Source: JAIQFL01 sp035295745 (GTDB taxonomy: Bacteria > Acidobacteriota > Terriglobia > Bryobacterales > Bryobacteraceae). Taken from it: 64,000 bases of DNA. The translations under genes and the position numbers were made by a program. The notes beneath the pieces were generated by a model. The model was not told the origin of the DNA. It did not search any database and saw only the letters and a list, made by a program, of their open reading frames with translations. The stretch spans positions 1-64,000 of the forward strand of contig DATGIL010000095.1 in the NCBI GenBank assembly GCA_035295745.1. The letters are read 5' to 3'. Every line of letters begins with the position of its first letter. Within the stretch, counting starts at the first letter, position 1. Of this stretch, positions 19,026 to 27,454 are shown one piece after another.

Positions 19026-21389
19026 TTATTTCTTCTCGTTGTCCATGATCTTCTGGATGCGCTTTAGATTGCCCTTGATTTCGTCAGTGGCTTCCTGAAC
19101 CTGGTTCGTGTCATAGATGACGCGCGGCGTAATGAAGATGATCAGCTCGGTGCGGCTCTTGCTGATGCTCTTCGATCCGAACGCGGCGCCTAAGAGCGGG
19201 ATCCGGTGCAAGATCGGAACGCCCGACGAGTCGCTGGTTCGAGTCTCCCCGATGAAACCTCCCACCGCGACCGTATCGCCATCCTGGACGGTGACTTGCG
19301 TGGTGAAGGCGCGTCGTGAGAACGAGGGCGAGTCGATATTGCTCGACGAGTTCCCCTGGGGCTCGCTGACATCTTGATCCACCATCATGGTGACCACACC
19401 GCTCGAATTCACACGCGCCGTGATGTTCAGAGTGACACCGGTGCTGCGGCTGCTCACGGAGTTGAACGAACTGCCGGTCACCGCGACACCCGAGGAGGTC
19501 AGCACGGGGACATCCTGGCCGACGTTCATGATTGCCGGAATGCTGTCGGTCGCAATGATGCTGGGAGCCGAGATCACACGGGCCATGTGGTTGGATTCCG
19601 CAAGGTTCAGCACTCCCAGCAGTTCACTGCTGCGGAGAACCAACGCACCCGTGGAAAGCGTCAAGCCGCCTCCGCCCGCAGCCACGTTCAGCACCCGCGA
19701 AACCGGTCCGGTATCCTTCTTGTCGAGATACGACTGCAATCCCGCGGAGAACGCACCATTCAAATCCAACTCGTAGATTTTGGCGTCGATGAGCACCTGT
19801 CGCGGCGGCACATCAAGCTGATGCAGCAGATTGCTGATCTGCTCCCATTCAGTGGGCGTGGCCTGCACCAGGAGCGTGTTGTCAAACGGATTCGGGATGA
19901 CGTGCGGGACCCTGGCCCCGCCCTGCCCCGCGTTAGCTCCTGCCAGATAGGTGCCCGTAAGATCGGTGCTTCCCGCATTCCCCTGTGGCACTGCACTGCC
20001 CGTGGGAGGCGTGTTCACGGGAGAAGTAGCGATGCCGCCGAGGGTCTGATTGGCGCCGTATCCTCCCATGCCGTAGCCGCCGCCACCCATACCGTACCCG
20101 CCCCCGTAGCCACCCATGCCGCCGCCATAGCCACCCATACCGCCGTAACCGCCCATGCCACCGCCGTAGCCGCCCATGCCGCCGCCATACCCACCCATAC
20201 CGCCATAACCACCCATGCCCATGCCGCCCCCCATGCCCATACCTCCGCCCATCATTCCCATTCCCGCACCTTGCATCGCGGCGAGGTTGGCCAAGGCTGT
20301 CAGGTTGCCGGTGTAGAGTGCCATGATTGCCATGGCCACGGTGGTGGAGTTCCCGTAGCGCAGGCGATAGACGTAATTATTGAGTCCACCCGCGGAATTT
20401 TTCACGGGGACGTCGAGCTTCTCGATCCAATTGGAGACTTCGGCGAAGATGCCGGGATTGGGCGCCACCGCGATCAGCGTATTGATGCGGTCTACCGGCA
20501 GGAACTTTACCGAGCCGCTCTTTTCGGAAAGAGCATATGCCTTGAATACCGATTCTAGTTCCTTCACCAGGTCGCTCGGACGGCTGTTGGTCACGTCAAA
20601 CAAGCGCACGCGCTGGCCGGCGAATGAGTCTGCGTCGAAGAGGCTGATCAAACCCATCGTCCGCTTCATGTTGCGGCTGTTGTCTTCGAGGATCAGCAGA
20701 TTGGCCGGTTCATAGGGCTGGCTGACGGCGCCTTCTCCGAGGAACGGTTTGATCAGGGCTGCCGTTTCGACGGCCGTGGCGTACTTCAGGAACACCAGGT
20801 TGAGTACCATCCGCTCGTCATCGGGAATCGTTTTGGGATCAACATTCACCAGCGGTTCGAGCGGCAGGTTCGAGACGCTCGCGATGGGAACGATGCGGTA
20901 CAGGTCGCCCACCTTCACCATCGCCGCGCCGTTGACGCGCAGAATCGTCTCCATCAGTGGCATGAGATCGACGGGCTTGACCTCTCCGTAGGTGTAGATG
21001 ATGACCGATCCCTTGATGCGCGGGTCGAGGATGTAGTTGATCTTCATCTCCTTGGCCAGGGTGTCGATCATCTCGGTGAGCGTCACACCGCCCACCAGGA
21101 ACGGCTGGCTGCTGCTCAGACGAGGCTGCGCGGGCGGCGCGCCCGGTGCCGGCTGGGTGGACGGAGCCGCCGGCGTGGTCTGCGGGGCGGCCGGTTGCGT
21201 GGTCGGCTGTTGCGTCGCCGGCGCTCCGGCGCGAGGCGGAGCCTGGTTAGTGGCCGGAATCGCGGGAATCGCAGCAGGCTGCTGGTTCGCCGGCGTCTGC
21301 TGAGCTGCCCGCGGCGGCGCTTGCGCTACCAGCACAGCACCCAAAATGCAAACGAGCGCTGCCAGTCGAAGTGAGGAGAAGAGGCGCAT
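19026..21389 (-). CDS. gspD: Type II secretion system secretin GspD
   Basis: From ATG 21389 (MRLFSSLRLAAL) the protein has 787 residues with a signal peptide ending near AQA. A Pro/Gln/Ala-rich linker (about 30-100) leads to the N0 and N1-N3 domains (ILDPRIKGSVIIYT; NRNMKRTM-like SRNMKRTMGLISLFD; EVSNWIEKLD). The C-terminal secretin domain has VPVLTSSG and the end GVPILHRIPLLGAAFGSK. The protein forms the outer-membrane gate of type II secretion. Unusually, residues about 366-450 are a run of Gly, Tyr and Met units (GMGGYGG type) inside the N-domain region. The longer frame upstream crosses the preceding gene and is not used. It is the last gene of the cluster. Confidence 0.95.
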   Translation of the reverse strand: MRLFSSLRLAALVCILGAVLVAQAPPRAAQQTPANQQPAAIPAIPATNQAPPRAGAPATQQPTTQPAAPQTTPAAPSTQPAPGAPPAQPRLSSSQPFLVGGVTLTEMIDTLAKEMKINYILDPRIKGSVIIYTYGEVKPVDLMPLMETILRVNGAAMVKVGDLYRIVPIASVSNLPLEPLVNVDPKTIPDDERMVLNLVFLKYATAVETAALIKPFLGEGAVSQPYEPANLLILEDNSRNMKRTMGLISLFDADSFAGQRVRLFDVTNSRPSDLVKELESVFKAYALSEKSGSVKFLPVDRINTLIAVAPNPGIFAEVSNWIEKLDVPVKNSAGGLNNYVYRLRYGNSTTVAMAIMALYTGNLTALANLAAMQGAGMGMMGGGMGMGGGMGMGGYGGMGGYGGGMGGYGGGMGGYGGMGGYGGGMGGYGGGYGMGGGGYGMGGYGANQTLGGIATSPVNTPPTGSAVPQGNAGSTDLTGTYLAGANAGQGGARVPHVIPNPFDNTLLVQATPTEWEQISNLLHQLDVPPRQVLIDAKIYELDLNGAFSAGLQSYLDKKDTGPVSRVLNVAAGGGGLTLSTGALVLRSSELLGVLNLAESNHMARVISAPSIIATDSIPAIMNVGQDVPVLTSSGVAVTGSSFNSVSSRSTGVTLNITARVNSSGVVTMMVDQDVSEPQGNSSSNIDSPSFSRRAFTTQVTVQDGDTVAVGGFIGETRTSDSSGVPILHRIPLLGAAFGSKSISKSRTELIIFITPRVIYDTNQVQEATDEIKGNLKRIQKIMDNEKK

Positions 21390-21396
21390 GGTTGGT

Positions 21397-21816
21397 CTAT
21401 TCCTGTCGGGCGGCGGTCCGGGATTGTTCGCGGTTCCAGACGGCCTGTTCCATTTCGTCGAGTTCCGTCTTTTTGCGTTGCCACTTGTAAACGCCAAACG
21501 GACCTGGCCGTTCGAAGCGGATCATGTCGCCGTCTGCTGTAGCCTTGACGCCCGCGTATCGCGCCGCAGCCGCGGGATCGGGCGCCGGCTTGTCTTCGAA
21601 GCGGGCGATTCCGAAGGGCGTTTTGCGATAGATCCACTTCTTCCCCTGCCGGTCGGTATAGAGATACGATCCGTCACTGCTCTTCACGGCAGCCGCCGGG
21701 ATCTTGACGCCGGCGTTGCCTGCGGACGGTACCGACGGTGCAGGCGAGGTCTTCTTCGCGGGATCCTCCGCGGCAAACAGGCATACACAAAACGCGAACG
21801 CGATTAGTAATCTCAT
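21397..21816 (-). CDS. Small secreted protein of the secretion cluster, unknown
   Basis: The 139-residue protein has a signal peptide (MRLLIAFAFCVCLFA) and a mature part with SDGSYLYTDRQGKKWIYRKTPFGIARFED, a beta-rich motif repeated in weaker form (RPGPFGVYKWQRKKTELDE). It lies 7 bp upstream of gspD and 52 bp after gspC, in the same direction. It may be a periplasmic or pilotin-like accessory of the secretin, but it lacks a lipobox and I recognise no family. Confidence 0.7.
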   Translation of the reverse strand: MRLLIAFAFCVCLFAAEDPAKKTSPAPSVPSAGNAGVKIPAAAVKSSDGSYLYTDRQGKKWIYRKTPFGIARFEDKPAPDPAAAARYAGVKATADGDMIRFERPGPFGVYKWQRKKTELDEMEQAVWNREQSRTAARQE

Positions 21817-21868
21817 TTTTCAGCTCCAGGTGTAGGGCAGGTTGTCCACCTGCCCGTTTCCGACCCAA

Positions 21869-22597
21869 CTACTTTCCTACCGGATCCCAGGTACAATTCG
21901 TGCCAAAGGGATTGGTGTGCAAGTTCTTTTTGTAACCGTCGATCACCGTGCCGGGCGCATTCCCGTCGTTGACCGCGCAGGTCTTGAACCCGAACGCAGT
22001 ATCATCTCCAGGGCCGGATTTCACGGGCGGAGGCGCGGCGGCGGGCGGCGGCGCGCCTTCGGTACGAGCGTTGTCCTGCGCGACCTGGACACCCGCCGCG
22101 CCCGAATGCCCGCTCATTTCGGCAACCGTCTTACGAATCGACTGCCCGTCCCATTCCAATTCGATCTCATCACTATTGACGCTTATCAGCTTGAATTGGC
22201 CGATGCTCTCGCCGATGTGCACCGATTGATGCGCGCCATCCGCCGTCATACTGAAGAATGCGGTCAGGCCAGCGCTGCCCAGGCTCATCATGCCGTGGTA
22301 CACGGGCAGGGGGGGCATTGGTTTGGGCGGCGGGGGCGGAGGCGTCTCGATGATGACCGTAGAGTTTCGCGACCGATCCCATAGCATCTTGTCGGCAATA
22401 CTCTGATACGACCCGGGCATGACCGCGGAATCCGCCGGGACTGGCTTGTAGGGAGGCAGAGGCAAGGCTCTCGGCTGTCCCTTTGCCACGGCCGCTTCCC
22501 GCTCGCGGGCGTTACGCCATTCGGCTCGAAACTGCGATCCGGCATAGACTGCCACGCCCACCAGGACAAAATTCAAGAGCAGCAGCTTGCGATTCAA
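21869..22597 (-). CDS. gspC: GspC-like inner-membrane component of type II secretion
   Basis: The 242-residue protein has an N-terminal membrane anchor (LLLLNFVLVGVAVYAG), a Pro-rich linker (TPPPPPPKPMPPLP) and a beta domain with HIGESIGQFKLISVNSDEIELEWDGQSIRKTV. This is the layout of the GspC homology region, which binds the N0 domain of GspD. A second Pro/Ala linker leads to a Cys-containing tail (FKTCAVNDGN, NCTWDP). It overlaps gspM by 4 bp. The assignment is by layout, so the gene name is tentative. Confidence 0.75.
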   Translation of the reverse strand: MNRKLLLLNFVLVGVAVYAGSQFRAEWRNAREREAAVAKGQPRALPLPPYKPVPADSAVMPGSYQSIADKMLWDRSRNSTVIIETPPPPPPKPMPPLPVYHGMMSLGSAGLTAFFSMTADGAHQSVHIGESIGQFKLISVNSDEIELEWDGQSIRKTVAEMSGHSGAAGVQVAQDNARTEGAPPPAAAPPPVKSGPGDDTAFGFKTCAVNDGNAPGTVIDGYKKNLHTNPFGTNCTWDPVGK

Positions 22598-23181
22598 AAT
22601 CCGCCTCCTGCTTTCTTCACCGGCAGCAGCTTCTTCGGCACCACACCCGACAGACTCAGCCGCACCAGCAGATTCTTCTTCTTGTCTCCGCCGCCGCTGA
22701 TGCTGATCTCGTTGGTGGCCAGCAGCTCCGGTTGATTGGCAATCTGCGCCAGAAAGTTCACCAGCTGATCGATTCCGCAGGAGAACGCCACCGTCACCGA
22801 GACCTCACCGTAGTCGTTGCCCAGGGGCTTGACACCCATGGTCTCCTCACCCGGCGCGCTGAATTGATTGGCCTGCGCCACCTTCTGGATCACGCCGAGG
22901 AGATACGCCTGCGCTTGCGGCACGGTATCCGCAGTGATCATGCCTTTTTCGCGAGACGCCAGGTCGGCGCGCGCTTCTTTGAGCACCGTTTCTTTGCCGG
23001 GCAGCATTGCGGCCAACTGACGCACCCGCTGCAAGCGCTGCTCCGCCTTGGGAATCGATTCCGAAGCCGAGACTGCTCCGGGACTGGAATCTCCGTACAC
23101 GCCGAATCGCAATATGGCGATCAGTGCCAGGCCCGAAACCAGAAAGATGCCGGTCTTGCGGTCGAGAGTTCCGACAGTCAC
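22594..23181 (-). CDS. gspM: GspM/PilO-like inner-membrane component
   Basis: The 195-residue protein has one membrane segment near the N-terminus (TGIFLVSGLALIAILRFGVYG), a coiled-coil stretch (IPKAEQRLQRVRQLAAMLPGKETVLKEA in pieces) and a ferredoxin-like domain (SVTVAFSCGIDQLVNFLAQIANQPELL). This is the GspM/PilO fold, which dimerises with GspL/PilN in the inner-membrane platform. It overlaps its neighbours by 4 bp on both sides (gspL before it, gspC after it). Confidence 0.8.
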   Translation of the reverse strand: MTVGTLDRKTGIFLVSGLALIAILRFGVYGDSSPGAVSASESIPKAEQRLQRVRQLAAMLPGKETVLKEARADLASREKGMITADTVPQAQAYLLGVIQKVAQANQFSAPGEETMGVKPLGNDYGEVSVTVAFSCGIDQLVNFLAQIANQPELLATNEISISGGGDKKKNLLVRLSLSGVVPKKLLPVKKAGGGF

Positions 23182-24503
23182 TTGCCCGCCCTCCGGTTCA
23201 TGTGAATCTGAAACATCTCGCCGTTACCGACGGGACTGCGTTGAATCGACTCCGGGGTTGACCCTTCGAACAGCGGCGAGGAGTCGAAGATTTTCAGCAG
23301 AGGCGAGGCCTGCGGGGCCTCTCCGCTGATGCGGGCGGAATCGCGCGTCAGGATGGTTGCGTTGGTCCAGGCAGGCGGCTCGACGAGCCGCGTCAGTTCG
23401 TTCAAGGCGTCGAGGTCCCGGCGCGTCTGCTGGCGGAATTGATCGAGCAGGCGGGTGCGCCCCTGTATGTCGCTCATTTGGCGATCGACCGCAGCTACGC
23501 GCTGTGCTTGTGGTTCGTACTGTGCGATCTCGGCCTCGAGCCTGCGCAGATAGCGCCGATTAGCATAATTCGAATAGATGGCAGTGCCCGCGAAAGCGAG
23601 CAATACCAGGCCCGCCAGCACCAGCGTCGGGACCAGAGCGGCACGCGAACTCAAGCGGCGATACTCGGTCGGCAGCACGTTTGCCGACGGCGCAAACCGG
23701 GGACAAGCCCCAGCCAGCGCCGTGGCATACGGCCGTGCGTTGCGGGAAAGGTCGTTCTCTATCGGATTGACATCCGGTTTCGGAAGAATAGTCTCCAGAT
23801 TCAAGGGCGCGGTATCGGGCGGCAGCCGTAGTTCCGAACACGCCAGCAGTGCGGCGCGCTCAGGCGCCAGATCGAACTCCGCCGAGAAGACAGGGCGCGA
23901 TTGACTCTCGCCATACACTTCCACCGCACCGGCGGTGGAACGGCTGAGCGCCACGAATCCGGCGCCTTCGGCCGCTCCGTTCAGGCGAATCGCGGCATGC
24001 ACCGCTGCGGCCGAGAAAGTGAAACTCGAAACCGCAATTCCGGCCTCGGTAAAAAGCTGGTGATAGCGATCGACGGCCGTCCGCTTCACGATCCCCACCA
24101 GCACCGCACCGAAACTGAGCGGCGACCAGCCGTAGGCGACCTCCTCGTCGCCGTACGGGTGCAGAGTGTCCAACTGGAAGCGGATGGCGCTATCGATGTC
24201 CTTGGGCGCCACACCCGGCAGCATCACTTGGCGCACGATCACTTCCCGGCGTGGCAGGAGTACGGTCGCGCTCAGATGCGCCAGCCCCAGCGACTTCAGG
24301 AAACGCGAGTACTCAGCGCCCCACTCCGCCGCGGGCCGCGATGCATAATTCGCAATCGTGAGCCTTCCGAGCACCGCAATGCGCGAGGGCCGAACGCGCG
24401 CGGCCACCACTTCGAGGTCCGTGCCTGCAATCTCGAGGCCTACACCCGAGCCGAAGGCCAGCAGCTTGCGAACGTCTTTGGGGATGGAAGTCGAAACGGG
24501 CAT
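23178..24503 (-). CDS. gspL: GspL-like protein, PilM-PilN fusion
   Basis: The 441-residue protein joins an actin-like PilM module to a PilN module. Residues 1-about 270 hold the cytoplasmic ATPase-fold domain (VGLEIAGTDLEVVAARV; ATVLLPRREVIVRQVMLPG; IRFQLDTLHPY). A single membrane helix follows (ALVPTLVLAGLVLLAFAGTAIY, about 290-312), then a periplasmic coiled coil and ferredoxin-like domain. That is the same topology as classical GspL, which connects GspE to the inner-membrane platform. The stop overlaps the gspM start by 4 bp; gspK lies 7 bp upstream. Confidence 0.85.
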   Translation of the reverse strand: MPVSTSIPKDVRKLLAFGSGVGLEIAGTDLEVVAARVRPSRIAVLGRLTIANYASRPAAEWGAEYSRFLKSLGLAHLSATVLLPRREVIVRQVMLPGVAPKDIDSAIRFQLDTLHPYGDEEVAYGWSPLSFGAVLVGIVKRTAVDRYHQLFTEAGIAVSSFTFSAAAVHAAIRLNGAAEGAGFVALSRSTAGAVEVYGESQSRPVFSAEFDLAPERAALLACSELRLPPDTAPLNLETILPKPDVNPIENDLSRNARPYATALAGACPRFAPSANVLPTEYRRLSSRAALVPTLVLAGLVLLAFAGTAIYSNYANRRYLRRLEAEIAQYEPQAQRVAAVDRQMSDIQGRTRLLDQFRQQTRRDLDALNELTRLVEPPAWTNATILTRDSARISGEAPQASPLLKIFDSSPLFEGSTPESIQRSPVGNGEMFQIHMNRRAGK

Positions 24504-24510
24504 GCCGGGG

Positions 24511-25551
24511 TTAATTGCTCCAAGCCATGTCGTACCAGCGCAGAATATGAATCGGCGAATCGTATCCCGTGGGCATGAATTTCACCTGCGCGGCCACGGT
24601 GCGCTTCAGGTCGGAAAGTTGGCCATTGGCGAGGCGCAACTGCGCGGTTGCGCGCAGGGTGACGATGGAATTGCCACCCACCCGTAGACGCGTTCCCCCG
24701 GCGCCGATGGATTGTAGAAACGGGCCCAACTGTTCCGTGGTGAGCGGTGCGACCCGGCGCTGCTGCAGCAAAGAAGCAATCACGTACGGGTTGATGCCCA
24801 CCGCCGCCAGGACCGCCGGCGAGGCCGTGTTCGCGTCTACGGTATCTTTCGCCCCGAAGACCGAAAGGCAATCCACCAGTCCGGGACGCGCGACCAGTCG
24901 CGGCACACCCGGCTCCAGAGGAGCGCCCGGGTTAACCTGCGATGGGACGTAACTTCCGTAGAATATTTCCGGAGTGATGCCTCTCACGCGCAGCAATTCC
25001 TCAATCTCTTGTATGGACGCGTGGCTGGCCGGAAAAGACGGAAACAGCGAAAGATAATACGAATCGAGCGGACCTTCCCCCATGGGGGAGGGGTGCCGCC
25101 AGTCGTCGATGGCGCCAGCGATGGCTTGTGCCCGGTCAGGCTCGACTCCCAGAGCGATCAACAGGCGAAAAAGATCCTGCACGCTTACGTTATTCACGTC
25201 GAGCTTGGCAGTCTCGGGGATGATCTCGACGCGGGCATTCCCGCTGGGGAAGAGGTAATTGATGGCGATGGTGCCGGGCGGAATGGGCCGCAACTGCGCA
25301 GGCATGCTGAAGCCCCACAACTCCTCGATATAGGCTCGGTGAATGGCCCCGGCGGCGAGGTAGTAGCAGCGGAGGCCGTCTAACTCGGTGGAGGTGCGGT
25401 CTGTCTCCGCCAGCACGGTATTGGCGAGGGAAAAGGCAATCGCGGCAAGTGCGGCGGAGAGCCACAAGACGGTCAGCAGCGCGCTCCCCCGGCGTCGCGA
25501 GATGTGGACTGAGGTGGCGCAAACACTCGTGTTTGCCGCGTCGAGACTCAT
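24511..25551 (-). CDS. gspK: Type II secretion minor pseudopilin GspK
   Basis: From ATG 25551 the protein has 346 residues. The prepilin-like segment RRRG-SALLTVLWLSAALAAIAF (cleavage after Gly) without Glu5 is typical of GspK, as is the large globular part with SAM-like helices (DVNNVSVQDLFRLLIALGV; VDANTASPAVLAAVGI). The start codon and about the first 12 residues (MSLDAANTSVCA) lie inside a REP element (25514-25561), and no other start codon exists between the repeat and the cleavage site. Removal of the leader would make this foreign N-terminus harmless. GspK caps the pseudopilus tip with GspI and GspJ. Confidence 0.85.
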   Translation of the reverse strand: MSLDAANTSVCATSVHISRRRGSALLTVLWLSAALAAIAFSLANTVLAETDRTSTELDGLRCYYLAAGAIHRAYIEELWGFSMPAQLRPIPPGTIAINYLFPSGNARVEIIPETAKLDVNNVSVQDLFRLLIALGVEPDRAQAIAGAIDDWRHPSPMGEGPLDSYYLSLFPSFPASHASIQEIEELLRVRGITPEIFYGSYVPSQVNPGAPLEPGVPRLVARPGLVDCLSVFGAKDTVDANTASPAVLAAVGINPYVIASLLQQRRVAPLTTEQLGPFLQSIGAGGTRLRVGGNSIVTLRATAQLRLANGQLSDLKRTVAAQVKFMPTGYDSPIHILRWYDMAWSN

Positions 25552-25561
25552 CTCGACGCTT
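25514..25561 (-). repeat. REP element a (left end of gene-less pair)
   Basis: This 48-bp copy, read on the minus strand, runs from AAGCGTCGAGATGAG to TGTTTGCGCCAC. It folds as two hairpins: CGTCGAGA-TGAG-TCTCGACG (8-bp stem) and GCAAACA-CGAG-TGTTTGC (7-bp stem). It pairs with the inverted copy at 25671-25718. It contains the start codon of gspK. Confidence 0.9.
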
Positions 25562-25670
25562 GTCGGGCCGCAAAATTTGCTGGACCATCCAGGTTTTTTC
25601 TTAGGGGCCTGTCTGGGGTTAATGGCAACGTCGGAGTATCTTCGTGCGGCGGACTTGCTGGAACAGCGAA

Positions 25671-25718
25671 AAGCGTCGAGATGAGTCTCGACGCGGCAAA
25701 CAGGAGTGTTTGCGCCAC
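25671..25718 (+). repeat. REP element b (right end of gene-less pair)
   Basis: The 48-bp copy has hairpins CGTCGAGA-TGAG-TCTCGACG and GCAAACA-GGAG-TGTTTGC. It differs from the reverse complement of element a by one base, in the second loop (GGAG against CGAG). It ends 11 bp from the stop codon of gspJ. Confidence 0.9.
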
Positions 25719-25729
25719 GGGGGCCGCGC

Positions 25730-26479
25730 TCAGTAGTCCGCATAGGGAATCTCCGGGGAACGGTGAATATAGACCGGCGCTACTACCGAAATCGGCTGCA
25801 GCCGCGACGGGTCTGGTTCCAGTGGTGCCATATCGATGCGCACCGCCATCGGCCAACCGGGCTTCGCCCAGCGCTGCGTCCATGCGGGAAGATTGTTCGG
25901 CGGCGGGCCTGGCGACAGAAACGCGAAGTGGCAATATGCCAACTGATCGGCGAGCACGAACGAGGACGGCCCCGGAACCACGGGAATGAAGCTCAGTGCG
26001 GGCGTCTGCGTGATCGGGTCAGGCGCCATCCCGGTGCAAAGCTGGCCGGCTGCCATCGGCCCCGCGTAGGGGATTTCATTCACTACCAGCCGGACGCCGC
26101 GGCCCTGGTCGCCGCCGATCACGAAAAGCTCGAGTACCTGGGGCTGTCCACGCCAGGCCTGCTGCAACGAGAACGAGGAGACCAGCCGTATCACCTGCGC
26201 CTCGCCCTGAAAGAATCCGACTTTGATCCCGGTCCGTCCGCACGGCGCCACCACCGGCATCAAGCCCTCGAGTTCCTGCTCCACGAGGCGTTGCGCGCCC
26301 GACACGCGGCGATTGTCCATCAGCTTGCGGTCTGTCTTCGAAAATGCTGCGAGGCCGATCTGCATCGCGATCAGCATCCCCACCGACAGTAGACTGAGCA
26401 GCGTGATCGCGACCAGCACCTCGATCAGCGTGAGGCCCGCCTGACCGTGAAGGCGCTTACGCCGTAGCGTGCGTTTCAT
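25730..26479 (-). CDS. gspJ: Type II secretion minor pseudopilin GspJ
   Basis: From ATG 26479 the protein has 249 residues. The prepilin leader MKRTLRRKRLHGQAG is followed by LTLIEVLVAITLLSLLSVGML, with Glu at position 5 of the mature form. The globular domain is long, as in GspJ (CGRTGIKVGFFQGEAQVIRL; QVLELFVIGGDQGRGVRLVV). ATG overlaps the stop of gspI by 4 bp. The earlier in-frame start lies within gspI and is not used. After its stop comes the REP pair that separates it from gspK. Confidence 0.88.
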   Translation of the reverse strand: MKRTLRRKRLHGQAGLTLIEVLVAITLLSLLSVGMLIAMQIGLAAFSKTDRKLMDNRRVSGAQRLVEQELEGLMPVVAPCGRTGIKVGFFQGEAQVIRLVSSFSLQQAWRGQPQVLELFVIGGDQGRGVRLVVNEIPYAGPMAAGQLCTGMAPDPITQTPALSFIPVVPGPSSFVLADQLAYCHFAFLSPGPPPNNLPAWTQRWAKPGWPMAVRIDMAPLEPDPSRLQPISVVAPVYIHRSPEIPYADY

Positions 26480-26907
26480 CGGACGGCCCCAGGCAGAAAA
26501 TCCTCGGGTTTCATCACGCGCGGCCGGAAACCGTCCAGGCTGAAGGTGCGGCGCTGCGTGCCCGCCATCCACCAGACCTCGAGTTGGATCCGATCCAGTG
26601 CCATTTGCCCGGGAGCCGTGACGGTGGAGGCTTCGAATGTGGAGAGTTGTGCCTGCCAGCCTGCCTCCAACCCGCCGGAGAAGGCAGGGTCGTAGGGGCC
26701 GGACATCACGACGTTACGGGGAAGGCGGGGGTCGGCCAACAGTTCGTTCATCCGCAGACGCGCCAACTGCACCACGCGGCCGTATTCGCGCAGCCGCGCG
26801 GCGTTACGGGTGGAACGGGTGATACCGGCGAGCAGGCCCACCACGGCGATTCCCATGATCGTAGTGGCGACGATCATCTCGAGCAGGGTGAAGCCGCGGC
26901 GGTTCAT
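26476..26907 (-). CDS. gspI: Type II secretion minor pseudopilin GspI
   Basis: The 143-residue protein begins MNRRG-FTLLEMIVATTIMGIAVVGLL, a short leader with cleavage after Gly and Glu5 in the mature N-terminus. Size and position between gspH and gspJ fit GspI, which nucleates the pseudopilus tip. Its start codon shares one base with the gspH stop, and its end overlaps gspJ by 4 bp, so the three minor pseudopilins are translationally coupled. Confidence 0.88.
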   Translation of the reverse strand: MNRRGFTLLEMIVATTIMGIAVVGLLAGITRSTRNAARLREYGRVVQLARLRMNELLADPRLPRNVVMSGPYDPAFSGGLEAGWQAQLSTFEASTVTAPGQMALDRIQLEVWWMAGTQRRTFSLDGFRPRVMKPEDFLPGAVR

Positions 26908-27434
26908 TACTTCTGTATGACGCTCTCCACGCGCGGAAAGCCGGTCATGGGATCGAGGCGAACGATGCGGTGGGCGCCGCGGCGATTCCCGAACTGGATT
27001 CCAATCCCCGGCGCAGGCGCACCGGGCAGGAGCATGAGGCGGCGAACGCCCTCCACATCGTCGGGTATCTGCGGCAGCACCGCTTCGATGAGGACTCCCG
27101 TAGGAAGCGTGAGCTCCCGGCTGAATCCCGGCTCATTCGAGTAGGCGGAGAGGCGACTGTCCTTCTGGGAGATGATGAGTGCGACCGGCTGCTGGCGGCG
27201 CTCCGAATGGGTGACTGCGGCGTTAAGGAAGGCGGAGATGGAGTCGGACGCGGTGGCCATGTGGATGGTGTCGAGTCCCGCGGTGATCGAGGGTGCGGCG
27301 ATGGCAGTGATGAGTCCGACGATGGTGATGACTACCATCATCTCCATCAACGTCACGCCCCGCTGGCTGCTGACTCTCCTGACTGATGATGTGGCGCAAA
27401 CACTCCTGTTTGCCGCGTCTCGCCTTGCGAGCAC
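26907..27434 (-). CDS. gspH: Type II secretion minor pseudopilin GspH
   Basis: The mature part begins after SSQRG with VTLMEMMVVITIVGLITAIAAPS and continues as a GspH-like domain (SAFLNAAVTHSERRQQPVALII; RIVRLDPMTGFPRVESV). Between the repeat and the cleavage site there is no start codon. The nearest is GTG 27434, inside REP copy c, four bases after AGAGGAG. It gives a 26-residue leader (MLARRDAANRSVCAT..RG) made largely by the REP; the part DAANRSVCAT is the same reading of the repeat as in gspK. The frame stays open further upstream through the RAYT gene, so the GTG is a reasoned choice, not certain. Confidence 0.8.
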   Translation of the reverse strand: MLARRDAANRSVCATSSVRRVSSQRGVTLMEMMVVITIVGLITAIAAPSITAGLDTIHMATASDSISAFLNAAVTHSERRQQPVALIISQKDSRLSAYSNEPGFSRELTLPTGVLIEAVLPQIPDDVEGVRRLMLLPGAPAPGIGIQFGNRRGAHRIVRLDPMTGFPRVESVIQK

Positions 27435-27453
27435 GAGACTCCTCTCGACGCTT
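27391..27453 (-). repeat. REP element c (left flank of RAYT gene)
   Basis: This copy is a REP of the same family with a 15-bp insertion (TGCTCGCAAGGCGAG) in the first hairpin; the insertion itself folds (CTCGC/GCGAG). The first loop reads GGAG instead of TGAG, so the ATG seen in other copies is lost. It ends one base before the stop codon of the RAYT gene and carries the putative GTG start of gspH. Confidence 0.88.
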
Positions 27454-27454
27454 T

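Larger units (their letters stand above)
25514..25718. mobile_element. REPIN-like non-autonomous element
   Basis: Two 48-bp REP copies in inverted orientation flank 109 bp without a gene. The TGTTTGCGCCAC ends point outward and the AAGCGTCGAG ends inward, exactly as in the RAYT-containing unit at 27391-28149. The whole element sits between gspJ and gspK. It is best read as a non-autonomous unit mobilised by the RAYT; the mobility itself is inferred. Confidence 0.75.
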
